From Burkholderiales bacterium (GTDB taxonomy: Bacteria; Pseudomonadota; Gammaproteobacteria; Burkholderiales; SG8-41): a stretch of DNA of 64,000 nucleotides. Position numbers and translations under genes: made by a program. This document shows, piece after piece, positions 1 to 10,728 of this stretch. Positions within the stretch are counted from its first letter, which is position 1; every line of letters begins with the position of its first letter. Under the pieces are notes generated by a model. It was not told where the DNA came from. It saw only the letters and a list, made by a program, of their open reading frames with translations, and made no database searches. The stretch is from assembly GCA_030683105.1 (NCBI GenBank), contig JAUXMZ010000012.1, positions 50,899 to 114,898 of the forward strand, in the 5' to 3' direction.

Positions 1-529
1 CCCAATAGTTGGAGGAAACGAACCCGATTTCCGCTTTGACGATGCTGAGGTGGCTCACCGCCAACTGATAGACGCGCGGGTCGGGTTTGTAGATTTTGAT
101 CAGGTCCACGCTCAATATGGCATCCAAGTGGGCAGTGAAGCCGGCATGCTTGACCGCTGCATTCAGCATAGCCTGCGATCCGTTCGAGAGTATTACGCGC
201 CGGTATTGGGTGAGCTGCGGCATGGCCTCGAGCGCATCGGGAAACGGCGTCAGCCTGTCATAAGCATCCATGAGTTGCAGGACATGGGATGACTCGAGCT
301 TCAAATCCAGCGTGCCGCAGGCGTAACGCAGGGCATCGGCCGTGACCTGCGAAAAATCCTCGTAACGGCCCATCAGACTCCGCAGCCAGGTGTATTCAAG
401 CTGCCGCGCACGCCATAGCTGCGACAGTGCGGTTCCCTTGCCCGGAAACAGCTTTTCGCACAGGGCGACGACCGAGTGCACGTCGAGCAGCGTGCCGTAG
501 GCATCGAAAACCAGTGCTTTGATGTTCAT
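1..529 (-). CDS. Haloacid dehalogenase type II-like hydrolase, C-terminal part outside window
   Basis: This gene is absent from the ORF track because its stop lies beyond base 1. The frame opens at ATG 529 and runs 176 codons to the window edge. It begins MNIKALVFDAYGTLLD, the HAD motif I with the nucleophile aspartate, and later shows RVILSNGSQ (motif II Ser/Asn), KIYKPDPRVY (motif III lysine) and FVSSN just before the edge. That order is characteristic of the L-2-haloacid dehalogenase-like subgroup, soluble cytoplasmic enzymes that hydrolyse C-halogen or phosphoester bonds. The true substrate cannot be read from sequence. It follows cydB on the same strand with a 45-bp gap. Confidence 0.85.
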   Translation of the reverse strand, partial: MNIKALVFDAYGTLLDVHSVVALCEKLFPGKGTALSQLWRARQLEYTWLRSLMGRYEDFSQVTADALRYACGTLDLKLESSHVLQLMDAYDRLTPFPDALEAMPQLTQYRRVILSNGSQAMLNAAVKHAGFTAHLDAILSVDLIKIYKPDPRVYQLAVSHLSIVKAEIGFVSSNYW

Positions 530-574
530 TGCTGTTTTGCTCCGAATGAGGCCATATTGCATTGACCGATGGCG

Positions 575-1567
575 CTACTCGTATAGCTTGTCGCGGGTCT
601 TGCCCCGGAACACGCGGTAAGAAAAAACAGTGTAGCCTATGATGAATGGCAGCACGATCAGCGCGCCGACGAGGACCACCTTGAGAGATGAGGGATGTGC
701 GGCTGCCTCCCAGATCGTGATCCGGTCCATGACGACGTAGGGGAACAGGCTGTAGGCAAGGCCGAGGAAGGCGAGCACGTAGATTGCCACGGTGCCCGCG
801 AAAGGTCCCCATTCGGGCGCCGGTTCGCCTTTTTTCAACTTCCCGGTGAGCCGCCATACCCACAACCACGCCGCCGCGCTTGCGAGCGGCAGCAGCATGA
901 GTTCAAGCGTGCGCGGAAAATCGAACCACTTGTCGCGCACGGTTTCGCTGGCAAGCGGGGTGGCCACGCTCACCAGCGCCACGCCCAGCGCGACCCACAT
1001 CAGACCCCAGCGCGTCCAGTCAAGCGCTTTTTTCTGCAACGCGCCTTCGGTGCGCAGAATCAGCCACGTTGCGCCGAGCAGCACGTAACCGCCGCACAGG
1101 CCCCCGGCAACGAGAAGCGAGAACATGAAGTAACCGAAGCCTGAGCCGAAACCGGTGATATAGCTGCCGAGCATCATGCCCTGCGCAAGCGAAGCGATGA
1201 ACGAACCGAACCAGAACAGCCAGTTCCACAGTTCTCGATGCCAGCCTTCGGCCTTGATGCGGAATTCGAAGGCGACGCCGCGCAGCATCAAGCCGATCAA
1301 CATCGCCACCACGGGCAGGTAGAGCGCGACGAGGATGACGCCGTGGGCCACCGGGAAGGCGACCAGCAGCAACCCGACGCCCAATACCAGCCAGGTTTCG
1401 TTCGCGTCCCAGAACGGGCCGATGGAGGCGACCATGATGCTTTGTTCGTGTTCGTCGGCCGCCGGCATCAGCATGCCGACGCCGAGGTCATAACCATCGA
1501 GCACGACATAGGCGAGCACCGCGGCGCCCATGAGGAAGGCAAAAATGACGGGCAGGTCCAGCGTCAT
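575..1567 (-). CDS. cydB: Cytochrome bd-type quinol oxidase subunit II (CydB)
   Basis: This is the membrane subunit II that stabilises the haem-bearing CydA in a bd-type terminal oxidase, which reduces O2 with quinol electrons. The 330-residue protein starts MTLDLPVIFAFLMGAAV and has the conserved VLDGYDLGVGML and GPFWDANETWLVLG signatures, with about eight hydrophobic segments. The track start at 1900 is wrong: its first 111 residues are out-of-frame cydA sequence. The ATG at 1567 overlaps the cydA stop in an ATGA arrangement, implying translational coupling. No cydX-like small ORF is visible in the 45 bp downstream. Confidence 0.95.
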   Translation of the reverse strand: MTLDLPVIFAFLMGAAVLAYVVLDGYDLGVGMLMPAADEHEQSIMVASIGPFWDANETWLVLGVGLLLVAFPVAHGVILVALYLPVVAMLIGLMLRGVAFEFRIKAEGWHRELWNWLFWFGSFIASLAQGMMLGSYITGFGSGFGYFMFSLLVAGGLCGGYVLLGATWLILRTEGALQKKALDWTRWGLMWVALGVALVSVATPLASETVRDKWFDFPRTLELMLLPLASAAAWLWVWRLTGKLKKGEPAPEWGPFAGTVAIYVLAFLGLAYSLFPYVVMDRITIWEAAAHPSSLKVVLVGALIVLPFIIGYTVFSYRVFRGKTRDKLYE

Positions 1568-2913
1568 CCGCGTACCTTTTGTGTAGTGTCCTGGCGGAGC
1601 AGGGCATGGCCATCGCCCTTGCCGGCAAGATGCGTCATCACGACCATGTACGCCACCAGCATCAAGCCGTAGGTCACGACATATCCGGTGAGGCTGGCGC
1701 CGAGTTTTGCCTCGCCGACCGGTCCCACGGCGTCTGCGGTCCTGAGCAGGCCCGTGACAAGCCAGGGCTGGCGGCCGATTTCCGTAACCATCCATCCGGC
1801 CAGGGTCGCGATCCAGCCCGAAAACGTGGAGGCGGCGAAGGCCCACAGCAGCCATTTCGAAGGCAGGACCCGGTTTTTCGTCTTCCATGCGCCGAACCAT
1901 GACAGCGCCAGCATCAGCACGCCCATGCCGACCATGATCCGGAACGAGTAGAAGACCGGCGCCACCGGCGCTGTGTCCGGCGCAAAGGCGTCGAGGCCTT
2001 TAAGTTCGGCATCGGCATCGTGTTTCAGGAGCAGGCTCGCCATTTTCGGAATTTCGATCGAAAAATCATTGCGTTTCTGCGCTTCATTCGGGATCGCGAA
2101 CAACACCAGCGGCGCGCCGCGCTCGGTTTTCCAGATCGCTTCAATGGCGGCTATCTTGGCCGGTTGGTGTTCGAGGGTATTCAGACCGTGCATGTCGCCG
2201 ACCAGGATCTGCAGCGGCGCGAGGAACGCCGCCAGCACGATGCCGGTGCGCAGAGTCTTGAACGCGGCGGCATCCTCCGCAGACTTGAGCAGGCGCCACG
2301 CCGAGAGGCCCGTGACCACGAACGCCGCGGTGAGCCCCGATGCGAGCATCATGTGCGTGAAGCGGTAGGGAAACGAAGGATTGAAGATCACCTGCCACCA
2401 GTCGCCGGCTATGATCTGGCCGTCTATGGCATAAGCATACCCGGCAGGGGTCTGCATCCAGGAATTGAGCGCGAGGATCCAGAAAGCGGAAAGCGAAGTG
2501 CCGACGGCGACCAGAACGGTTGAAGTCAGATGCATCCAGCCCGGCACCCTGTTCATGCCGAACAGCATGACGCCAAGAAACGTCGCTTCGAGGAAAAATG
2601 CAGTGAGCACTTCGAATGCGAGCAAAGGACCGGCGACGTTGCCAACGTGGTTCATGTATCCGGGCCAGTTGGTGCCGAATTGGAACGACATGACGATGCC
2701 CGTCACCACGCCCATCGCGAAGGTGAGCGCGAAGACCTTGAGCCAAAGCTTGTAGGTTGCCAGCCACGCCGCCTCGCCGGTTCGCGCATATTGCGCGCGG
2801 AAATAAACGAGAATCCAGGCGAGCCCGATGGTGATGGTCGGGAACAGGATGTGAAACGCGATGTTCAGCCCGAACTGGACCCGCGCCATGATCAGTGCAT
2901 CGCCGGCTTCCAT
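1564..2913 (-). CDS. cydA: Cytochrome bd-type quinol oxidase subunit I (CydA, cyanide-insensitive type)
   Basis: This is the catalytic haem subunit of the bd-type quinol:O2 oxidase in the cytoplasmic membrane. The 449-residue protein begins MEAGDALIMARVQFG, and an early histidine in NIAFHILFPTITIG matches the haem b595 ligand region. The conserved GRQPW motif follows the periplasmic loop. That loop is short and lacks the long Q-loop insert of E. coli CydA, which points to the CIO (cyanide-insensitive) branch, usually high-affinity or stress-related. ATG 2913 was chosen over the track start because an AAAGGAGAA ribosome binding site lies just upstream. Repeated operator-like sequences lie 70-130 bp upstream. 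Confidence 0.95.
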   Translation of the reverse strand: MEAGDALIMARVQFGLNIAFHILFPTITIGLAWILVYFRAQYARTGEAAWLATYKLWLKVFALTFAMGVVTGIVMSFQFGTNWPGYMNHVGNVAGPLLAFEVLTAFFLEATFLGVMLFGMNRVPGWMHLTSTVLVAVGTSLSAFWILALNSWMQTPAGYAYAIDGQIIAGDWWQVIFNPSFPYRFTHMMLASGLTAAFVVTGLSAWRLLKSAEDAAAFKTLRTGIVLAAFLAPLQILVGDMHGLNTLEHQPAKIAAIEAIWKTERGAPLVLFAIPNEAQKRNDFSIEIPKMASLLLKHDADAELKGLDAFAPDTAPVAPVFYSFRIMVGMGVLMLALSWFGAWKTKNRVLPSKWLLWAFAASTFSGWIATLAGWMVTEIGRQPWLVTGLLRTADAVGPVGEAKLGASLTGYVVTYGLMLVAYMVVMTHLAGKGDGHALLRQDTTQKVRG

Positions 2914-2985
2914 GATTTTCCGATTCTCCTTTCTCAGGGCTGCTGGGCGCAAGCCGGGGAAGGCAATGGAGCGGAACCGATAAAA

Positions 2986-3046
2986 CTACACTGTTAACTC
3001 TATAACCGGCAAGGCTACACAGTTAACTCTATTAGAGTATTCTAAT
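2986..3046. promoter_or_regulatory. Putative cydAB operator: two direct repeats plus a palindrome
   Basis: Two 18-bp near-identical direct repeats, CTACACWGTTAACTCTAT, lie at 2986-3003 and 3015-3032, 29 bp start to start with one mismatch. The second runs directly into the palindrome ATTAGA-GTAT-TCTAAT (3031-3046). Read on the cydA strand, TTAACT and TATAGA with a 16-bp spacer could form a -35/-10 pair inside the repeats. A transcription factor acting on cydAB (or on clpB on the other side) is inferred; the regulator is unknown. Confidence 0.5.
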
Positions 3047-3098
3047 TTAACACAAATATCAGCAACCAGCGACCGAGCCGCAAGAAATCCAAGAACCT

Positions 3099-3127
3099 CT
3101 TGAAACTGCGGAGCTTATCCCCATTTA
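3099..3127 (+). promoter_or_regulatory. Sigma-32 (heat-shock) promoter of clpB
   Basis: CTTGAAA (3099-3105), a 13-bp spacer and CCCCATTTA (3119-3127) match the RpoH consensus CTTGAAA-N11-16-CCCCATNTA almost perfectly. It lies about 28 bp upstream of the clpB start codon, as expected for a heat-shock disaggregase gene. Confidence 0.9.
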
Positions 3128-3154
3128 AATATCAACTTTGATCAGGATAAATCC

Positions 3155-5734
<2,580 letters not shown>

Positions 5735-5746
5735 GTCTTGCTACGT

Positions 5747-8700
5747 TCAGGCGCTGCGGCTAATCAGCGGCCGCTTTCCCCTCAGTAGCGCTGCCGCTTC
5801 ATTTTCCGGCACCGGCTTGCTGAAATAGTATCCTTGGGCATCGTCACAGTGGCGAGATCGCAGGAAGCTGTATTGCGCTTCGGTTTCCACGCCTTCCGCG
5901 ATCACGCTCATGTTCAGGGTGTGCGCCATGGCGATCAACGCCGTGACAATGGCCATGTCTGACGGTACGTTGGGGATGTCCTTGACGAAGATGCGGTCTA
6001 TCTTGAGGCTGTCGATGGGGAAGTGCTTGAGGTGAGCGAGTGCCGAATAGCCGGTGCCAAAATCGTCTATCGCGATGCGCACCCCCATGTCCTTGAGTTG
6101 CCGGATGATCATTATTGCGCGTTCCGGATCGCGCATGACGGTGCTCTCGGTGATCTCCAGTTCTACCAGGCTGAGGTCGACGCTGCTCTGGCGCAGGGAG
6201 TGCATGACCTCCTGCAGCAGATTCTCGTTAGTGAACTGCCGCGGCGAAAGATTGACGGCCATGCGCACAGGCTGCAACCCCTGGGCCATCCAGTTACGTT
6301 GCGCGGCACAAGCGGTGTGCAGCACCCACTCGCCTATGGGCACAATCAATCCGGTCTCCTCGGCGATCTGGATGAATTTTCCTGGCGGCATCAGGCCGAA
6401 TTCGGGATGCTGCCAGCGCACCAGAGCCTCCATGCCGGTGATGGTGCCGGTCATGACATCGATCTGGGGCTGATAGTGCAGCACCAGTTCCTCACGCTCC
6501 AGGGCGTAGCGTAACCCGGATTCCAGGGACAGCCGTTCCTCGGAATGCGTATTCATCTGTGCCGAGTAGAACTGGAAGGCGTTACGCCCCTGGTCCTTGG
6601 CGCGATACATGGCAATGTCGGCGTTCTTGAGCAGCGTAGACGCGTCCAGACCGTCATCCGGATAAGCGCTGATGCCGATGCTGGCGGTAACATGAAACTC
6701 CCGGCCTGAAAGCATGTACCCCTTGCTCAGGGTGGAGATCAGTTTTTGCGCCAGGCTGCCCAGCGAGACTGGCGTATTGATTTCCTCGGCCAGCACCACG
6801 AATTCATCGCCACCCTGCCTGCATACGGAATCTCCTTCCCGCAGGCAGTCGGTAAGTCGCCGCGCCACCTCAATGAGCAACTGGTCGCCGGCATCGTGGC
6901 CCAGGGTGTCGTTGATGTTCTTGAACCGGTCGAGATCGAGGAACATGACGGCAAGACGCCTGTCATAACGCTTGGCCTGCGCGACGGCATGCCCCAGCCG
7001 TTCATTGAACAGCACGCGGTTGGGCAGACCGGTAAGGGCGTCGTGGGTGGCGATAAACTTGACCGCGTCTTCCGCCTTTTGCCGCACCATGTACTGACCG
7101 ATCTGGCTGCCTATCGACCGCGCAATACGCAGCATGGCGTCGTCGGGGGGGCGTACCTCGCGGTGAAAGAATTCCATGACGCCCAGGATTTCATTTCCCA
7201 CCATCAAAGGGAAGGCGATCGCGCCATGCAAACCGGCTTTGGCGACCAGGGGAGCGCGGACAAATCCCCGCTCGAGCGCGATATCCGTAATCCAGACCGG
7301 TTGCCCGCTTGAGAACGCAGCTCGCACCAGTCCTGCACCGGATTTTTTGGTGTGGGTGGTGCGCCCTAAGCTGGTGAAGATGAAATCCCTGATTTCAGGC
7401 ACATCGATACTCCAGCATTCGCGGCAGTACAGCATTTGCGTCTCGGCAACCCATTCCCAGCGCGAGCCGCATTGCCAGTCCAGGGTCTCGCATATGGTCT
7501 GGATGATCCTGAGAACGGCTTCATTCAGAGTTTCCGCTTCGGCGAGCACGCGGGTCACGGCGTGTTCCATACTCTGCCGCTTCTCGGTCATCTTGCGGTC
7601 GGTGATGTCTTCGACGACGCTGACCAGGTACTCGGGTCGGCCTTCCTTGTCGTGAGCGACTGATATGGTGCGCCGTGCCCAGACCAGATGTCCGTTCTTG
7701 TGGATGAAACGCTTTTCGGTGCTGGCAGTCTTCAAAATGTTGGCAGATATCTGACTGCGAAATTGCGCGCCCTGGCCATAATCTTCGGGGTGGGTGATTT
7801 CCTTTATGCTTGTCCCGATGAGTTCGTCTTTGCTGTAACCGAGCATGTCAAAAAATTTCTGGTTGGCATGCCGGAGTATGCCGTCCAGGTCCACGCGGGT
7901 AATGCCGACGGCGGCATTGTCGAAAATCGCCTGATAACGCTGTTCAGCCTGTTTACGCTTGGTGATGTCGATGATGGTGCCGATCAGGCCGCTGACCTTG
8001 CCATCCGTGCCGGTGAAAGTGGCTTTGCAGTAAATCGCGTCATGCCGCAAGCCATCCGGCGTGGTGATAAGGGTTTCATAAACCTGGCGACCGGGGTTAT
8101 CCCACAGCACCTGGTCCATGGCATGCAGCCGGTCGGCCACATCTTTGTTATTCGGATACAGATCGTGCACTGTTTTGCCGATGAAAGATTCACGCGGGGT
8201 GCCGAAATACTCTTCCCAGGCCTTGTTGACGCCGAGATACCGGCCGTCGGTGCCCTTGAAAAAAATCGGATTGGGCAGCGATTCGATCAGCACCTGGGTC
8301 ATGCGCTGCGCTTCGGCGAAACGCGCTTCGCTCTTGCGCAGATCCTGGGTCATGGCAGTGGCAAGCGCGACTGCCCGGCGCTCGGCGGTAGAGAGCGCGC
8401 GGATCAGGCCGCACAGCAGGCCGGTGCACAGCAGCCCGGCCAGCATGATGGCCCAGGGCAGGCTCCTGGCCAAGGGGATGCTGAAAGCGTGCTGCGGCGC
8501 CGCGAACGAAAGCTGCCAGACGCGCTGTCCGACGGAGAGCATGCGGCTATCCTCGAGCACCGGTCCCGTGAAATTCAGGCGCGCGTTATCCTTGTTATCA
8601 AACAGCACCTCGGACTCGGTGCTGCCGTGGCTTGCGTTTTCGGCATAACCCAAGTCGGTGATGCGCAGTGCCATATGTTCGCCGTGCGTGCCGTGCAGGG

Positions 8701-9460
8701 CCGAACCGGCCAGTTCCCCGATAATAAAAGTGACGCTGAGCATGCCGGTAAAGGCGTCCCTGCGCTGCGCCAGCGTGATGGTCGGGGTGTTTTTCCGGTA
8801 AAGGGCGAGGCGCAGACTGCTTGCGGCCTGGCCTGCGCCGGCTTTCGCGACCAAGGTGTACTGGCCGGACGCGACGGCCAGGCCGCTGTCACGCGCACGC
8901 TCGACCGACATGCGGCGTATCGCGTCGGCCATGAGATCGAGGCCGTAGGCGTTCTCGAGGCCCCCGAAAGGCTCCAGGAAGATCAAGGGCAGGTATTCCG
9001 GCCGCGCAACATCGGACTTGATGCTGAAACCGGTATGTTCGGGGTAACGAAGGTCGGGATTCCTGCGCACCCGCTCCTCGAACGCAAGTCGGGCACTGTC
9101 GGCTACCCTGGCGGCATAACTGACGGAATGGATGCTCGGATACCGGGTGGGCAGAAGCATGTTGTCGAGGAACAAAGAAAATTCTTCGCGGGTGACGGTT
9201 TCCGATGCCATGAAAACCCCCTGCATGGCACGCAGCAGATCCTCGTAACTGGTCAGGCGGGCGAGTAGGGAGTTGGATATCCTGCGGGTCGTATTTTCGA
9301 ACTGATCGCGCGCATCCTTTTCCAGCAGGGCCTGGGTGAACTGGGACGCAGTGGCGGTCAATATGATGCCAAGCACCATGATCAGCCACACGATCACGTT
9401 GTTGGTGACCGCGGTTTTAGTTCGAGTCTGGGCGGGGCTGTCTGGGATGTCGCTGGTCAT
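5747..9460 (-). CDS. CHASE-PAS-PAS-GAF-GGDEF-EAL cyclic-di-GMP signalling protein
   Basis: This is a membrane sensor that can make and break c-di-GMP. From the N-terminus there is a TM helix (about 20-40), an extracytoplasmic CHASE-type sensor, a second TM helix (PWAIMLAGLLCTGLLCGL), two PAS domains, a GAF domain, a GGDEF domain and an EAL domain. The GGDEF active site is intact (RQGGDEF) with an RxxD inhibitory site five residues before it. The EAL side keeps EALVRW, DDFGTGYS and KIDR, so both activities are plausible. The track start at 9988 is an artefact overlapping the lipocalin gene. ATG 9460 (1237 aa) was preferred over ATG 9508 because the extra codons include rare TTA, AGA and ATA. 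Confidence 0.9.
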   Translation of the reverse strand: MTSDIPDSPAQTRTKTAVTNNVIVWLIMVLGIILTATASQFTQALLEKDARDQFENTTRRISNSLLARLTSYEDLLRAMQGVFMASETVTREEFSLFLDNMLLPTRYPSIHSVSYAARVADSARLAFEERVRRNPDLRYPEHTGFSIKSDVARPEYLPLIFLEPFGGLENAYGLDLMADAIRRMSVERARDSGLAVASGQYTLVAKAGAGQAASSLRLALYRKNTPTITLAQRRDAFTGMLSVTFIIGELAGSALHGTHGEHMALRITDLGYAENASHGSTESEVLFDNKDNARLNFTGPVLEDSRMLSVGQRVWQLSFAAPQHAFSIPLARSLPWAIMLAGLLCTGLLCGLIRALSTAERRAVALATAMTQDLRKSEARFAEAQRMTQVLIESLPNPIFFKGTDGRYLGVNKAWEEYFGTPRESFIGKTVHDLYPNNKDVADRLHAMDQVLWDNPGRQVYETLITTPDGLRHDAIYCKATFTGTDGKVSGLIGTIIDITKRKQAEQRYQAIFDNAAVGITRVDLDGILRHANQKFFDMLGYSKDELIGTSIKEITHPEDYGQGAQFRSQISANILKTASTEKRFIHKNGHLVWARRTISVAHDKEGRPEYLVSVVEDITDRKMTEKRQSMEHAVTRVLAEAETLNEAVLRIIQTICETLDWQCGSRWEWVAETQMLYCRECWSIDVPEIRDFIFTSLGRTTHTKKSGAGLVRAAFSSGQPVWITDIALERGFVRAPLVAKAGLHGAIAFPLMVGNEILGVMEFFHREVRPPDDAMLRIARSIGSQIGQYMVRQKAEDAVKFIATHDALTGLPNRVLFNERLGHAVAQAKRYDRRLAVMFLDLDRFKNINDTLGHDAGDQLLIEVARRLTDCLREGDSVCRQGGDEFVVLAEEINTPVSLGSLAQKLISTLSKGYMLSGREFHVTASIGISAYPDDGLDASTLLKNADIAMYRAKDQGRNAFQFYSAQMNTHSEERLSLESGLRYALEREELVLHYQPQIDVMTGTITGMEALVRWQHPEFGLMPPGKFIQIAEETGLIVPIGEWVLHTACAAQRNWMAQGLQPVRMAVNLSPRQFTNENLLQEVMHSLRQSSVDLSLVELEITESTVMRDPERAIMIIRQLKDMGVRIAIDDFGTGYSALAHLKHFPIDSLKIDRIFVKDIPNVPSDMAIVTALIAMAHTLNMSVIAEGVETEAQYSFLRSRHCDDAQGYYFSKPVPENEAAALLRGKRPLISRSA

Positions 9461-9546
9461 GTGCTTGAACTGGAACCGAACTTTCTGGTTTATTCTTTCC
9501 GCTAACATAGCACAGGCTGCTTGATCTTGAGGGGCCGGCAGTCTGA

Positions 9547-10707
9547 CTATATCTGCATCGGGCGCCAATAGCCTGTCATTTCCAGGTAACCGGATCCTGC
9601 TGGTTTGCCATGTTGCAGCGCACGAACCGCACCTTCCCAGTAGATCGTGCCGGTGGAAAGGCGCGTATCGTATTCCTGATCGTCCATCAGCGGCTCGATC
9701 TCGAATGCCAGGGCGCCGGCGCTGATGTGCCATGAAACCGGATAGGCGGTGCCGGTGCGCGGCGAGCGCCACTCGCGGCGCGGCGTGAAGACGACATCCT
9801 GCACGCCCAGGGTGCGGGTTACCCCATCCGGGCTGCGATAGGAGCCGCCCGCCCAGAATCTGCCGCCTTGGCGGTCGCGCATGCGAAACGCCATCAATGC
9901 GCCGCCGTTGGCAAGGTTGATGCCGATCCAGTCCCAGCCTGTTGCGTCCTTGTCCATGTAGCGGGACGACCACTCGTGGTCCAGCCATGCGCTGCCGGAG
10001 ATGGATTGCGCTTTACCGTTGCGGGTCAATGCGCCGTTAACCTTGAGCTGGGGCAGGCTGTAATAATAGCTGGCCGATTCCGGATCGGGGCCTTTGCGGC
10101 TGTAGCCATTCACGCCCTGCAGCAGTGGGGGTTGGGTCGCTGCAAACGTGAAATCGAACTGGAAGTCGCGGGCGGAGATGCTTGCACGGTAGCCCGGCCC
10201 GACCTGATGCAACGTCCAGCCGTCTATCCAGACCTCGAGCCGGTCCCGGCTCGCGCCGGCAAGTCCCAATCCGGCGCGTGCCACGCGCTGGTCGTGTCGC
10301 AGCCTGCCGAAAGCCGGGTCGCTCAGCGCGGCGTGCGCAATCAGGATCTGCCGCGGCGCGAAAGCACTCGGGTTCACATCGTCCAATCTAAGCCGGGCGC
10401 GAAAAAAAGTAATCTGGAAGCCAAGTTTTGTGCCGTCGGGAACATCGAGCCAGCCGGTCAGGTACCACCACTCTGTACGGAATCCGGGATGGCTGCCTTC
10501 GTCACGCGGGAACCGCAACTGGTATCCCGGCACCACTGGTGCGAACTGTGACTGGTACCCCTCAAGAGGGTATTGAAAAGAATGACTGGTAACTGGTGAT
10601 TGGTTGCTGGTGACTTGCGCGAAAGTTCTTGGCGCGACAAATGCACCCGCCAGCCACGCCAGCATGCGCCGTCTCTTGAATACGGGTTTTATCCCTTCAC
10701 TCTTCAC
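9547..10707 (-). CDS. AttH/CrtC family lipocalin-like exported protein
   Basis: This 386-residue protein belongs to the AttH / carotenoid 1,2-hydratase-like superfamily of double lipocalin-fold proteins. The sequence shows TEWWYLTGWL near the start of the domain and LDHEWSS further on, both typical. The N-terminus FKRRRMLAWLAGAFVAP resembles a signal peptide, possibly Tat-type. It is the third gene of an operon behind an ATPase and an FtsX-like permease, a recurring trio suggesting a lipid or lipophilic substrate handled at the membrane. The GTG start at 10707 lies in GTGAAGG heptamer repeats, and ATG 10665 is an alternative. Residues after the signal region are encoded by a dispersed 27-bp repeat. 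Confidence 0.8.
   Translation of the reverse strand: MKSEGIKPVFKRRRMLAWLAGAFVAPRTFAQVTSNQSPVTSHSFQYPLEGYQSQFAPVVPGYQLRFPRDEGSHPGFRTEWWYLTGWLDVPDGTKLGFQITFFRARLRLDDVNPSAFAPRQILIAHAALSDPAFGRLRHDQRVARAGLGLAGASRDRLEVWIDGWTLHQVGPGYRASISARDFQFDFTFAATQPPLLQGVNGYSRKGPDPESASYYYSLPQLKVNGALTRNGKAQSISGSAWLDHEWSSRYMDKDATGWDWIGINLANGGALMAFRMRDRQGGRFWAGGSYRSPDGVTRTLGVQDVVFTPRREWRSPRTGTAYPVSWHISAGALAFEIEPLMDDQEYDTRLSTGTIYWEGAVRALQHGKPAGSGYLEMTGYWRPMQI
10557..10583 (+). repeat. 27-bp ACCC-N7-GGGT module, copy 1 (inside a coding region)
   Basis: ACCC-CTCAAGA-GGGT followed by ATTGAAAAGAAT, flanked exactly on both sides by GACTGGT (10550-10556 and 10584-10590), with further ACTGGT-like units beyond. Copies with other flanks occur at 17118 and 25898. 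Here it lies in frame within the lipocalin-like gene, just after the signal peptide region. Confidence 0.75.
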
Positions 10708-10728
10708 CCTTCACCCTTCACCTAAAAA

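Noticed and set aside
396-869. 157-aa ORF overlapping the HAD and cydB genes
   Set aside because: Wrong frame across two real genes on the same strand.
3128-3139. ATCAA-CTT-TGAT dyad near the clpB start, considered as an FNR-like site
   Set aside because: FNR needs TTGAT-N4-ATCAA; orientation and spacing do not match.
7688-9268. 526-aa ORF opposite the GGDEF/EAL gene
   Set aside because: Antisense shadow; the other strand shows intact PAS and CHASE sequence.
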